A DNA stretch of 64,000 nt from Diplocarpon mali (taxonomy: Eukaryota > Ascomycota > Leotiomycetes > Helotiales > Drepanopezizaceae), in NCBI GenBank assembly GCA_024741835.1, contig JAENRP010000243.1:1-64000 (forward strand), written 5' to 3'. Below the pieces are notes generated by a model, which did no database searches, was not told where the DNA came from, and worked only from the letters and a program-made list of their open reading frames with translations. Below are positions 1 through 10,325 of the stretch, piece after piece; within the stretch, counting starts at the first letter, position 1; every line of letters starts with the position of its first letter. Position numbers and translations under genes: made by a program.

Positions 1-1348
1 TATATTATATAACTAGTATTACTATATTAGTCGGATTTAAAGATCTTATAAAAATCGGCTTTTAAGATATAAGTATCTTTATTATAATTATCATTTAAAT
101 TATCAAAAGTGGATTTAGGTTTAAATAACCTACTATTATTATTAGAGGTATTTGCTAAAGTTCTGGCTAAATAGCCTTTTCCTTTGCCTTTCCTTAATAG
201 TTATAGTCTTTAATAGGATAAGGGTAGTTTGCTTCTTAACTTTTACTTTAATTGCTTCTTAATATTAAAGCTAGCAACTATATTAATCAATTGCCTTTCA
301 ACTTTACAATTAGTAATATTATAAGTACTATTATAAAAGTAGTATTCCTAATAAGCTTAAGGGCTTGTCCTACGCTCCTTCCTCTTCTTAGGCTTATTAT
401 TACCTTATAATACGGCATTTGCTAATTTAAAGCGTCCTTTAAGGTCTTATTTAATAGTTTAAAGGAGGTCGATCTTCTTATAGATCTTAAGGTTAGGTTA
501 GATAAGAAGAGATTGTTTTATAATAGCGAACTTAAGAGAGAGGCTATTAAATAGGAAACTAAAAAGCTAAGTTTCCTTAAAAGTTATAGTTATCCTAGGA
601 TCTATAGCTTTTACTTTCCTCTTTACTTTATATAATATAAATTAAGCAAAGTCTATATTTATATTTATATCCTTACTATCTTTATCTTTTCTATATTAAA
701 ATAAAGTGATCTACTATAATAGATGCTAGGTATTAAGGGCAATTGTCTTAGAGTATTTTGTCTTTAAAGTATCCTATCTTATCTTTATATTATTATAAAC
801 TTAAATAAAATCTTGATCTTTATCGCTTAAACCTCTATTAATCTTAAGCTTGCATTTAGCTAAGGCTAGCCTATACTCCTTCTCCTTTTCCATATTTAAA
901 ATCTACCTTTAGGATTCTCGGTTATTATCTACTAAAGCTCTTAGGCTAAGCTTATTCAGTATATCTGGCAAATCCTTAATAGTTATATTAGCTATTAAAG
1001 TGGAAGTAGACGAATTAGTAGAAGGAGTATAAGGGGCTGTTTTCGCGTATTTAATAAGTGTCTTTTAAATCGCTATTTCAATACCTTTGCTCTTGAAGTA
1101 AAGCTCTAAATCGTCGAACCATTATTGCTAGTTCTTCCGAGAGAGTTAGAGGTCTCTAAGCTTAGTATTTCAATTGGAATCGGATGCTATTACCATTTCA
1201 AATAGAATTGCGTTTAAAATCAAATAAATTAAATAGTTAAAGGTACTCCTCCTATTGAAAAGTTGAAATGATTAAATAGTAGGTATTATAGAAGTATTAA
1301 ATAGGGAGGAAGTCCTCTTATCGAAAAGGGTTTTTAGGCTATAACGCA

Positions 1349-1478
1349 GGGAATTATACCTCCTACGAAACACAGTAAAGCAAAGAATCACACCTCTTAT
1401 AGTACCAAAGGGTTATAGAGCAAGGAATCACACCTCTTGCAATATAGGTTGGCTAAATAGAGAATCACACCTCCTATT
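1349..1478 (-). repeat. Family B leader repeat, four copies of a GGAATCACACCTC-like motif
   Basis: Four spaced copies of a motif reading GGAATCACACCTCTTA or close variants occur at about 1349, 1384, 1422 and 1461, with spacings near 35-40 bp. They lie in the untranslated leader between the primer-binding site and gag. The same block recurs in the old fragment (about 2160-2290), in B2 (about 39736-39865) and in B3 (about 58287-58425), so it is a property of the family. Confidence 0.75.
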
Positions 1479-1582
1479 TGCCAATTGCTCGCCTTTTACT
1501 ATAAGTCTCGTTCAACTTCCTACTAACAGTTGCAGCGCAAGTACTTTCTAAAGGAAGTTAATAATCTATTATTAGTCTATCC

Positions 1583-1595
1583 AAGGCTTATAACC
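1583..1595 (-). promoter_or_regulatory. B1 primer-binding site (initiator-tRNA half-molecule type)
   Basis: Directly inside the LTR, the minus strand reads GGTTATAAGCC. Allowing one RIP change (GAG to AAG) this is complementary to the GGGCTCATAACC anticodon-loop region of fungal initiator tRNA-Met. Copia and Ty5 elements are known to prime from such half-tRNAs. Confidence 0.7.
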
Positions 1596-1790
1596 TATTG
1601 AGCTTAAGTAAGTCGGCGCAATAGGTATAGGAAACTTCTAGAAGTCGATAGTCGATATATTAGTAAGAGTTAAGGAAGGAAGGTTACCCCTTTCTTCCCT
1701 ATAGCTATATATATATCAATATCCTACTGACTAAGCAGTAGGGTCACATGATAATACATCGGAGTGATAGCTGTATCACCCATCTCAACA
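1596..1790 (-). repeat. LTR of B1 (5' LTR in coding sense), 195 bp
   Basis: The LTR begins TATTGAG on the plus strand (TGTTGAG before RIP) and ends CTCAACA. Its 195-bp length is identical to the four LTRs of B2 and B3. It is flanked inside by the primer-binding site. The outer end (towards 1790) keeps CpA-containing words such as CATCTCAACA, while the inner half is richer in TpA. The matching 3' LTR and the target-site duplication lie outside the window. Confidence 0.9.
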
Positions 1791-2436
1791 AATAGTTGTA
1801 TTAGCTATTAAAGTAAAAGTAGACAAATCGGTAGATAGAGTATAAGAGGCTATTCTTATATATTTAATAAGTGTCTTTTAAATCGCTATTTCAATGCCTT
1901 TGCTTTTAAAGTAAAGCTCTAAATTATCGAACTATTATTACTAGTTCTTTTAAAAGAGTTAGAGGTCTCTAGGCTTAGTATTTCAATTAGAATTAGAAGC
2001 TATTGCCATTTCAAATAGAATTGCGTTAAAATCAAATAAATTAAATAGTTAAAGGCACTCCTCCTATCGAAAAGTCAAAATGATTAAATAGTAGGTATTA
2101 TAAAAGTATTAAATAAGGAGGAAGTCCTTTTATCGAAAAGGGTTTTTTAAACTATAATGCAAGGAATCACACCTCCTATGAAATATAGTAAAGCAAGGAA
2201 TCATACCTCTTATAGTACCAAAGGGTTATAAAGTAAGGAATTATACCTCTTATAATATAGGTTAGCTAAATAGGGAATTATACCTCTTATTCGCCAATTG
2301 CTCGCCTTTTACTATAAGTCTCGTTCAACTTCCTTTTAATAGTTGCAGCGTAAGTACTTTATAAAGGAAGTTAATAATCAATTATCGGTCTAACTAAGGC
2401 TTATAACCTATTAAGCTTAAGTAAGTCGACGCAGTA
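1791..2436 (-). pseudogene. Older family B fragment (gag start, leader, 26 bp of LTR) hosting B1
   Basis: This segment repeats the B interior from inside gag through the leader and primer-binding site, then stops about 26 bp into an LTR. A gag ATG is visible at 2007-2009 on the minus strand. The sequence at 1791 (AATAGTTGTATTAGC) corresponds to an internal gag position near 975-990 of B1, so B1 appears to have integrated into the gag of another copy of its own family. The truncation at 2436 joins unrelated DNA. Confidence 0.75.
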
Positions 2437-2722
2437 TATTGGTACGCAGATTCCTATGCAGGAGGCAAGCTGCCCTTGTTCCTAGGGTCATCCTATACAG
2501 CTGTACCATATGCGATATAAGGGGTTTCGTATGTATTTCGAACGGCTATTCAGCCGGAGGACTTTGGAAGGATATCTATATGCGGCTAGGAGGGATTATA
2601 GGAGGGAGGACATTTATAAGTATAAAGGTACTATCTTAGTTATATAAAGATAGATAGATATTATAATAGATTCTTTTTAATAATAAGTACTTAACTATAT
2701 TTATATGAATATCGATTACTAG
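2437..2722. other. Short, weakly mutated non-repeat segment; no supported gene
   Basis: About 160 bp (2437-2600) has ordinary base composition, with CpA and TpG words retained, unlike its surroundings; the rest is AT-rich. A 66-codon open frame at 2439-2639 on the plus strand has no recognisable motif, and I do not call it a gene. No other copy is visible in the window. It may be left flank of A1, and so possibly part of the outermost element E, but nothing proves this. Confidence 0.4.
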
Positions 2723-2727
2723 TATAG

Positions 2728-2924
2728 TATGGTGCGGTCGGCTGGAGGGCCTTCATTGGGTCGCTTAGGAGGCTCGCAGAAGTAGGAGAAGATGATTAAT
2801 TGTATTATTATCTAGTATATATATGGTAAGGAGACTTCGGAAAGAAAAGGGAGAGTCTATGACTTAGTAGAGTCATATAGAGGGTCTTTAGAATAAGTAG
2901 AGACTCCGCCTATTTTGCATAATA
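2728..2924 (-). repeat. A1 3' LTR (coding sense), 197 bp
   Basis: It begins TATGGTGCGG and ends TGCATAATA; the unmutated solo LTR at 12573 shows the ancestral ends TGTGG and GACA. Its outer half (from 2728) is close to the ancestor, whereas the inner half has lost most CpA words. A purine tract read on the minus strand (CTAAGGGGTA) sits at about 2925-2936. Confidence 0.92.
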
Positions 2925-3229
2925 TACCCCTTAGTTAGGCGATGCTTTTAGAATCGCTTAGTTATATAGATAAAATAAAAGAAAGAATAGCAGTTGTAAA
3001 GAAAAGAGGCTCTATCTTATATGCTGCCCCTTTAGAGGTTGTTCCTTTTAGAATAAGAAGGGTTGCTATAGGCAATAAGCGCACTTAAGAATCTTTGCAA
3101 TTCTATGCTAGTATTCTATTAGGCTTCCTATAGAGTATTTCTATCGTAAAGGTTCTCCTTTCCTTCTTTTAAAAATAACCCTCCTTTATTATTTAAAATA
3201 TCGTCTTTATATTAATAATTTTTAAATAT

Positions 3230-4230
3230 AAAAGGAACTCCTACTTATTATAGCCCTGGCCGCCCTTGTAAAGTAAGACCTTTGGAGTCCTTATACCCTG
3301 CATTATTATACTAACTTTGCGCTAGGTCGCTAGCGCTCCCTTAGGAGCTAGAACCTTGTCCTAGTCCTCCTAGCGCCTACTAGGTAATGAGCTGCCGCTG
3401 CTGTCCTTGCTGCCGCCGCCGCCCCTGCTATTGCTGCTACTACCTAAGAGCCCTGCTCCTGCTGCGTGCTATATGCCTAAGCCTATAATAGAGTGCGACG
3501 ACGCGTATATACGTTATATCGCACCCAAGAGTATTAATAATCCCGATTATTAGTACTTTAATAATACCTTTAGTATACGTTGTATTTATTATATAGTATT
3601 AAGTAACGGCTGCTAATAGGCCAGCAGACCTCTTCTTGCCTCTTAAGAGGCTATTGTATTAGCCTACGCCTGCGGTACTTTTAAAGAGGAGGTGGCACTA
3701 CTACTTAATATAGTAAAGGGTGCGCTTTAGAGCTTCTATAGTATATTTTATTAAGTCTTATTAAGTTCTAGGCTAATTTTAAAAGGTAGGAGCGATTAGA
3801 CCCTAGTATTAAGAGGGCCTGCTACTCTTATAAGTGGTAGTACTACTGCCTCCTTTGCTCTTAGCGTACTATTCCTATTCGCTCCTAGCCCCTTTGGCTT
3901 AGACCCGTTCGCCCTTATTGCCGCCGCCGCTGCTCCTATTCCCTTTGCCTCTGCTATTATAGCTGCTGCTATAGTCTTCCTATTTGTCTCCTCGGCCCTT
4001 ATTGCTACTGCACCTATCCTCGCCCTTGCCGCCCTCGCCTCTATCGCCCTTGCCGTACCCCTTGCCTTTGCCCCTACTATCGCTAGTATATTCGCCGGCA
4101 GGCCTTTGGCCAAGGGAGTACTAGTAGGCCTCTCTTAGGAGGAGATCTATATAGAGCTTTTAACTATAGCGTCCTAGCTCCTAGCCTTAGCTAGGAGAAT
4201 CTAAGAGAAGGTCGCGCCTTATAATAGCGG
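3230..4230 (-). pseudogene. A1 extra 3' ORF region: Gly/Lys/Arg/Ser-rich and Ala/Gln-rich remnants
   Basis: Between the end of RNase H (about 4250) and the 3' LTR lies 1.3 kb that ordinary Copia elements lack. It is the most GC-rich part of A1. Read on the minus strand, 3790-4130 gives a Gly-, Lys-, Arg- and Ser-rich run with repeated R-G-K-G and G-D-R-G-E-G-G words, like an RNA-binding RGG or nucleocapsid-type domain. Another segment, 3390-3460, gives an Ala-rich stretch. A different minus-strand frame over 3796-4113 is open for 105 codons and very Ala-rich, but I read it as a by-product of the GC-rich composition. No known family is recognised; an accessory ORF or a captured host fragment are both possible. 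Confidence 0.4.
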
Positions 4231-4499
4231 CTTAGGAACGTTACCTATTCTATATTTTAAAAAAGGAGAGCTTTTATAGTATGCTTTATAAGAGAAAATA
4301 ATAAATGTAATTATAAGAGAGTAGGAGCTTATAAGTATGAGTCTTTTAGTAATAAGTGACTACTTGTTAATAAGTGCGAGTTGCTAAACGATTATTTAAA
4401 AGCTCTAGAGGTTTAATAAACGAATAAAGCTTTTAAACTTCTAGTAGTCTAGGTTTTTAATAAGCCTATTTGCGTATATCTCCTTAGTAAGGAGGTAGA

Positions 4500-6900
4500 T
4501 TATTTAAAAGCTTCTTCTTTAGTACTCTTAGCAGATCTATATATTATTGATTTTAATATATTAAAGGCTTGTTTTAATCTTCTTATTCTCTATAATAATT
4601 AGCCGAATCGTTTATTAGTTATTATAATATATATTCCATTTAAAGAGGGAGTCTATGCGAATCTCTTTAAAGAGGCATTTTATAGCTATTATCTCCTTTG
4701 TAGTAGAAATTATACTATAGAGTTCTGCTTTAATAGAGGAGAGCGTAATAGTCGCTTGACGATTTGCTTTCTAAATAATCAGTCCTTTAAATAGAAAGAA
4801 GATATATCCTTAAGAGGATTTGCAAGTCTTTTGATTATCTTTAAAAGAAGCATTTAAAGATGCGACCAATTGGTATTCCTTAGCCTTAAAGCTATAGGCA
4901 ATTCTTAAGAAGCGCGTGCTATATAGGTATTAAAGTATTTAATCTGCAGTTAAGAGGTACTTAAAGCTTGGATTAATTAGGAAGAAAGATAGTTAAGAGG
5001 CTGCGAATGCAACGTCCAAGCGTATTATAATCGCTATATAGAAAATAAAGTCTATTTTTTCTTAGTACTCCTTTACCTTTTCTAAGGAAGCTTGCCTTAA
5101 GTTCTTAATAAACTCCTTCTTTAATAATAGAGTACTAGGTACTCTTCTTATATTAGTTCCGAACTTTTAAGCGATCTTCTTAATATAAGTATTATAAATT
5201 AAGGAGATCCTCTTTGCCTTCCTATTTTAAATAATCCTTACTTTAAGGAACTAGGAGATATCTCTTATAATAGTAAGCTTATATGCCCTCTTTAGGTCTT
5301 TAATTAGATAAGTCGCCTAATTTAAGTTAAAGGCCTTATATAACACTTGAATATCGTCGATATAAAATGCTATAAAGACTATGCGATCCTTTATTATAAA
5401 AATACAAGGCTCCTTATTTAGTAGCTTAAGTTAAAGGCCCTTAAGCGTTCCTACGAAGTTCCTATACTATAGTATCAGAGAGTCTTTTAGCCTATAAAGC
5501 GCGCGGTCCAGTTCTACTACTATATTAGGGCGCTTAAAGCCATTTAGTAGGAAGTATATGACTAGAGCACTCCTTAGGTCTTTAAGAGTATTAATAAATG
5601 CATTAATAACGTCGAACTACTTTACTTCTATATCAAAATACGCGGTAAGCGCTATTAGTACTTTAAAAGATCTTACTATAAGCGTAGCTGTATAGGTTGA
5701 GAAAATTAAAGCTTTATCTTAGAGATCCCTTTGTATAATTAGCTATAATCGGCACTTTAGAAGCTCGCTAGAGCTATTAACCTTATAGGTAAAAACCTAT
5801 TTTAATAGTATTGGCAAGGGCTTTGAATAATCCCTTTATATAATTCTTTAGCAACTTTAAGATTCTAAATTCCTAATCTCCTAGCGCCCTCCTTCTTTAA
5901 ATCGTTTGCTAAAAGGGTACTTTTTTAAGTCTAGCTATCCTTTCAAAGGCTTTAGTAAAGAGCCTTAGTGCTATAGGTAGTTAGGAGACTGCGCTCTATC
6001 CTTTGCCTAACTATTAATTATAGCTTTAATAACTATATAAACTATCAAATGGTCCTTCTTATCCTCCTTTATCTATTCATTCACTTAAAAGGTTAATACA
6101 AACTCTTACGCATATAAGAAGTAGGGTAAATTAATATTACTTTAAAAGAGTATATACTTTAGAGCAATAGTATATACTTTTAAAGTCTCCTATTGCTTAA
6201 TACTTAAGTGTTTTATTCTCTTTTACTTAAGAAGAGGGAGTTCCTCTTTGCGCTTTTCTTTATAAGTCTCTTCCTCTATTTTTATTATTGCTAAAGGTTC
6301 CTTTAAAAGTCTAGGTAGCTTTATCTTTTAAGCCTATAGTTTCTAAGCTAGTATTATAACTTAAGGTATTATATTATTAGGGCTTACTCCTCTTACTAGG
6401 TCGCTTTTTATAAGACTATTAGAGCTCCTCCTAGATCTTGGCGGTAGTGCCTTTAGCCTTTTACTAGAGTTTATTAAGGCCTGCCTTTATAATTAAAGAC
6501 TCTATTTTAAAGCCCTTAAGCTATCTCTATTCTTATATAAAATAGCGGCTAAAGATCTGCCAATCGCCCTATAGAACTCGTCTCTAAAGACTCTTTTAAA
6601 GTTATCTACTGTTTCTTCTTTAGTAGGGCCTCTATAGGGAATTATCACCCTTAAGCTCTAGTTGCTATTTGCCTTCTTAAAGACTGGCGAAGTGGCTTCT
6701 AGTTCGCTTGCTTCTACCTTTAAGTTTTTAAGCGGGTTACTTAAAGAATTTGGATTTAAATTAAGGCCTTTTATATTATTAGTTAGAGGCTATAGAGTAG
6801 CATTAGTCTATAATATAGGCTCTTTTTATATAGCGGCTTCTTTTGCAGTAATTGCGTTCGGCCTTGCGATAAGCTTTGATTCTTTGAAAATGCTTTTGAA
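4500..6900 (-). pseudogene. A1 pol: reverse transcriptase and RNase H
   Basis: This is the catalytic half of the Copia polyprotein, which copies element RNA into cDNA in virus-like particles. On the minus strand the polymerase motif reads F-Y-I-D-D-I at 5353-5364, so both catalytic aspartates survive. Downstream, the RNase H region shows A-S-x-D-A-S-F-K-D-N, an F-L-F-K-G-L-I-(W) stretch and L-S-S-x-K-A-E-L at 4720-4743, all typical of Copia RNase H. Many TAG codons stand where Gln or Trp is expected. N-terminal RT motifs extend to about 6900 but are increasingly eroded. An open frame on the opposite strand at 6662-6913 is a shadow. Confidence 0.82.
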
Positions 6901-8480
6901 CTTAGCGTCTTAAGCTCCTTCTCCCTTTTTAATCAATTAGAGGGTCGTCTTAAGTTCTTAATACGATATAGGATTTGCGCGCTTAGCTTTTAGACTATAG
7001 AAGAAAGACTTATCGAATTCGATATTATAAGTTATTATTACTTACTAAAGTATAAGAACCTAGATTCTATAAACATTAGAGGTAATATATCTAATTAAAT
7101 AACTTAGGTACCCTTATAGTTTAATTTTAAAGGTTCGGCGGTCCTTCTCTACCTCCCTTTCCTTAATTAAAGGGTATGCGTAAGCATTATATATATAAAT
7201 GCAACTCTAGTTGGGCTTTAAGCTTACTATTATCTGCTTAATAAGTAGCGGCTTATAGAATCGAAAATACTACTTAAACTAACTATAGAGAGCCTCGCTT
7301 AATAAGATCATCTTCTTTCTAGCGAGTAGGGAGATATTATAAAGGTATATAGTAGCCTTTATAACCTTTGGCCAAAGGCTTACTAAAAGCCTAGCGTAGA
7401 TCCTTATTTTAATAGAGCATTTAATCAACTCCCTTTTTACTCGCTCTACGCCTCTATTAGGTTAGTATATATAAGTAAAAGTAAACTCTAAATCAATTCC
7501 TTCCTCTTTTACCTATCTCTGGTACTTTATAAGAGAGTCTTCCTTTAAGGAGATTATTAAAGTATTATTATCTTACCTAATCTTGCAAATAGAAAGCCTA
7601 TATTAGCGTTTCACTTATGCTTTAAAGGCCTAGAGGACCTTTATAACTATATCTCTACCTTTCGATCTTAATAGGAACGTCTAGAGTATACTACTATACT
7701 TGTCCTTAATTAAAAGAACCTATAAGCAACTATTATATAAGTTATTTAAAAAGTTAAAGAGATCCTAGGAGATCTTAAAGAAGGGCCTTAAAGATCGGTT
7801 CTTAAAGGTAGCGTAAGAAATAACTTGCTTAGCAGACGCTATTGCGCATATAAGGCACTCTAGTCTTTATATTCTCCTAATCTTTACTCCTTTAGTGCAT
7901 TTGATTAGCGCTTAGAGAGCCTCTGCGCCTAGGTGGCTAGCGCAAAGGTGCTAAGTATACGCATTATTATCCCGCACCTTAATAGGTATATAGCTAGACT
8001 AGAACCTATTATAAAGCGTTGTCTTAGCTATAGGGAATGCTATTAAGGCAGAGAAGTTATATTAAAGTATATTTAAAAGATCTAAATAGTTGATAGGCTT
8101 ATATTTAAAGAAAACGAGATTATAGCAACGCTTTAACTAAACTTACTTTATAGAATCTTTAATGCTCTTAAAGCGCAAAGTAAGGTCTACTCTAAAGTAT
8201 TAAAAACCCTTATCTATAAGGAGCCTCTTTAAGATAATATTAGTAGTAAACTCTTTTATAATAGTAATATTGCAAAGCGTTATCCCTATAGGAGAGCTAT
8301 TATGTTATAAAAGAGAGTCTGCTATATATCTATTACCTCTTTTAATAATTGGGAGTCTCGAGGTACCTACTTTAATATATTACTGCAAATCGCTAAAAGG
8401 CTTAAAGGTGCCTATAATAAGTAAATCCTTCGAATTAACGATATAAGTAGCTGCGCAATTGTTAAGGAGCGTACTTAAGG
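6900..8480 (-). pseudogene. A1 pol: protease and integrase
   Basis: The aspartic protease active site appears at 8417-8466 on the minus strand as N-N-C-A-A-T-Y-I-V, a mutated D-S-G-A-T. The integrase zinc-binding domain is clear at about 7845-7950: H-L-C-A-S-H-L-G (the H-x4-H part), and about 30 residues later C-L-I-C, followed by S-A-K-Q. The catalytic core should follow towards 6900 but is heavily eroded, and I could not place all of its acidic residues. Protease-integrase-RT order confirms Copia rather than Gypsy. Confidence 0.78.
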
Positions 8481-8699
8481 AGAGCGGGTAGCATTTTAGC
8501 TTAAAGAGGTAGTAGACGTTAAACGATTCTTTAAAAGCGTTAAAGGTAGAGGGATCTATTATTATAAAGACTGGTAAGTTCTCCCTTTTATTACTTAAAG
8601 TATCCTCCTTAAAGGCTAAAGCCTTTCCCTTGAATTTATCAATCGCTATTACTATAATATTATTCTCCTTAAGCTATACTTAAAGACCTTTGAACTAGT

Positions 8700-10050
8700 C
8701 TCTTGCGTTTAACGCCTTTTATATTTATAAGACCTCCTCTTATAAGGGGAGAACCTTTATATTTTCCTTGCGCCTGTTTATAGTATATAATAGTTTCCGA
8801 TAGTCCTAGGGCTTCTAATAGTGATTTTTAGAGCCTTTATAAGAGTACTTAGGCCTGATCTCCCTCTTAGAGCTTGTAGAGCGATTTCGGGAGCTGCTTG
8901 CTAGAGCCTGCGAAGGAGTTTCGGCATTTAAGAGAGACTCTTAAGTAGTAAAAACTACTAGCCCTTTATTATCAATTGCTTTATTAGATTTAATGCTTAT
9001 TAAGGCGCGGCTTAGCTATATTAGGTCGTGCTTATATAGGGTTCCTATTTGCTTATTAGTGATGATTTCCTCCTTTAAGCGAATCGCTTAATTTAGATTA
9101 ATCTTTACTATAATTGAGTTTAAAAAGTCAATTACTCTTAGTCTCCCTTTAATCTTAAGAAGACTATATTATTCTACTAGGCGGTACGCCTCCTACTACT
9201 CCTGGATTTACTACTAAGTATTAGTCCTTTTAGTCTTACCTTAGCATAGTATATCGCGGTATTAGAGCCTTATCTGAGACTGAATAGCCTTATCGGAAGG
9301 CGTAATATCACGCTTTAAAATAGATACTAGGCCTTAGAGTAAGAGTTATTGATTTACTAAATTGACATACGGGTTGTTAGTAGTAGTTTCACTTATGGGA
9401 GTATCTCTATTAAGTATTAAGAAGAAGAGCTTCTTAGCTTGGATTTGTACTTAAGCTATCGCAGAAGCTAAGAGCGTTCTATCGACGGTCTTAGAGACCT
9501 ATTTTAATAGTAGCTTATAATGTTTGCGTTAGGTCTTTCAAGTTTCCTTACGCATATAGTACTCCTTTATTAGGATTTTATATTTATCTTTAATATTTTT
9601 ATAAGAAGCCTATAAAGGAGGAGCCTTTAACAGATCTCCTAAGGGAAAGCGGGTATAAATCTATTCGGATAAAGTCGCTGTATACTTTTTATAAGACCTT
9701 GCGTATACTATATAAAGGTTAGCCGTTTCCAGTTCCTTAAGCTCCTATATAGAAGGAGCTTAAGGCTCGGTCTTTATAATTGACTTAAATAAGAGTCTTG
9801 GATCGGCAAAAATAGTAATATTATAAAGCTTAATAAAGAATATATATTTACTAAACTACTTCACTTAAGAGGCAGAAGTATTAAAGCAAGGCTTAAAGAT
9901 ACTTAAAGAGTTAGATATATTAAATAGAGTCTAATAAAAAAGGTTAGGTATATAAATAGAGTTTGCAAATGAGGTTCGATCGGAAATTGGAGATTTATTA
10001 ATTAAAAATAAAGGTCCTTTGAGTTATTATAAATACTCGAAAAGTCGGTT
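8700..10050 (-). pseudogene. A1 gag
   Basis: This is the Gag portion, read on the minus strand from just inside the 5' LTR. A helical Gag-like stretch with W-K-T-W-R-K-H-Y can be read near 9520-9560 once TAG is taken as former Gln or Trp. Near 8797-8860 a degraded CCHC-like knuckle reads K-Y-S-Y-K-G-S-K-N-H-Y, preceded by a Ser/Arg-rich tail; tyrosines there probably replace cysteines (TGC to TAC). The start codon cannot be fixed. Gag would form the particle shell. Confidence 0.6.
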
Positions 10051-10108
10051 AAGAGCTTAAAAGGCCCTTTAGCCGGTTGTATGCGAAGAGAAAGCATATT
10101 AAAGTACT

Positions 10109-10123
10109 TACAGGGCTTATAAC
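10109..10123 (-). promoter_or_regulatory. A1 primer-binding site (initiator-tRNA half-molecule type)
   Basis: Adjacent to the 5' LTR the plus strand reads CAGGGCTTATAAC, one RIP change from the CAGGGCTCATAAC of the initiator tRNA-Met anticodon loop. This is the same priming scheme as families B and F. Confidence 0.7.
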
Positions 10124-10320
10124 TATAGTACGGTCGGCTGAAGGGCCTTTATTAGGTCGCTTAGGAGGCTCGCAGAAGTAGGAGAAGATGATTGATTATA
10201 TTATTATCTAGTGTATATATGGTAAGGAGACTTCGGAAAGAAAAGGGAGAGTCTATGACTTAGCAGAGTCACGTGGAGGGTCTTCAGAATAAGTGGAGAC
10301 TCCGCCCATTCTGCACGACA
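10124..10320 (-). repeat. A1 5' LTR (coding sense), 197 bp
   Basis: It starts TATAGTACGG and ends CTGCACGACA. Its outer half retains words such as CACGTGGAGGG and TTCTGCACGACA that are mutated in the left LTR, while its inner half is more mutated than the left LTR's outer half. Confidence 0.93.
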
Positions 10321-10325
10321 TATAG

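Larger units (their letters stand above)
1..1595 (-). pseudogene. Copia family B (copy B1): 5' interior with decayed gag, truncated by window edge
   Basis: This is the 5' part of a minus-strand Copia-type element whose remainder lies left of the window. It aligns base for base, apart from C/T and G/A differences, with the 5' interior of the complete copies B2 (plus strand, from 39614) and B3 (minus strand, down from 58541). The gag start is an ATG at 1194-1196 on the minus strand, opening M-A/V-I-A-S, matching B3. The frame carries many TAG/TAA codons where B2 and B3 also show Gln or Trp positions, as expected from RIP. Gag would package element RNA into cytoplasmic virus-like particles. A conserved cysteine knuckle is not legible here. 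Confidence 0.8.
2728..10320 (-). mobile_element. Full-length Copia retrotransposon A1 (minus strand)
   Basis: A complete 7,593-bp LTR element with 197-bp LTRs at 2728-2924 and 10124-10320 is flanked by the exact 5-bp duplication TATAG (2723-2727 and 10321-10325). The coding order on the minus strand is gag, protease, integrase, reverse transcriptase, RNase H, which defines Copia (Ty1/copia, Pseudoviridae-type). A primer-binding site abuts the right LTR and a purine-rich tract abuts the left LTR. The element is dead: every domain contains RIP-type stops. It interrupts the upstream part of element E. An extra ORF region lies between RNase H and the 3' LTR. Confidence 0.93.

Noticed and set aside
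3796..4113. 105-codon Ala-rich open frame on the minus strand
   Set aside because: Alanine runs arise from GCN-rich sequence; a neighbouring frame on the same strand gives the more plausible Gly/Lys/Arg/Ser-rich protein.
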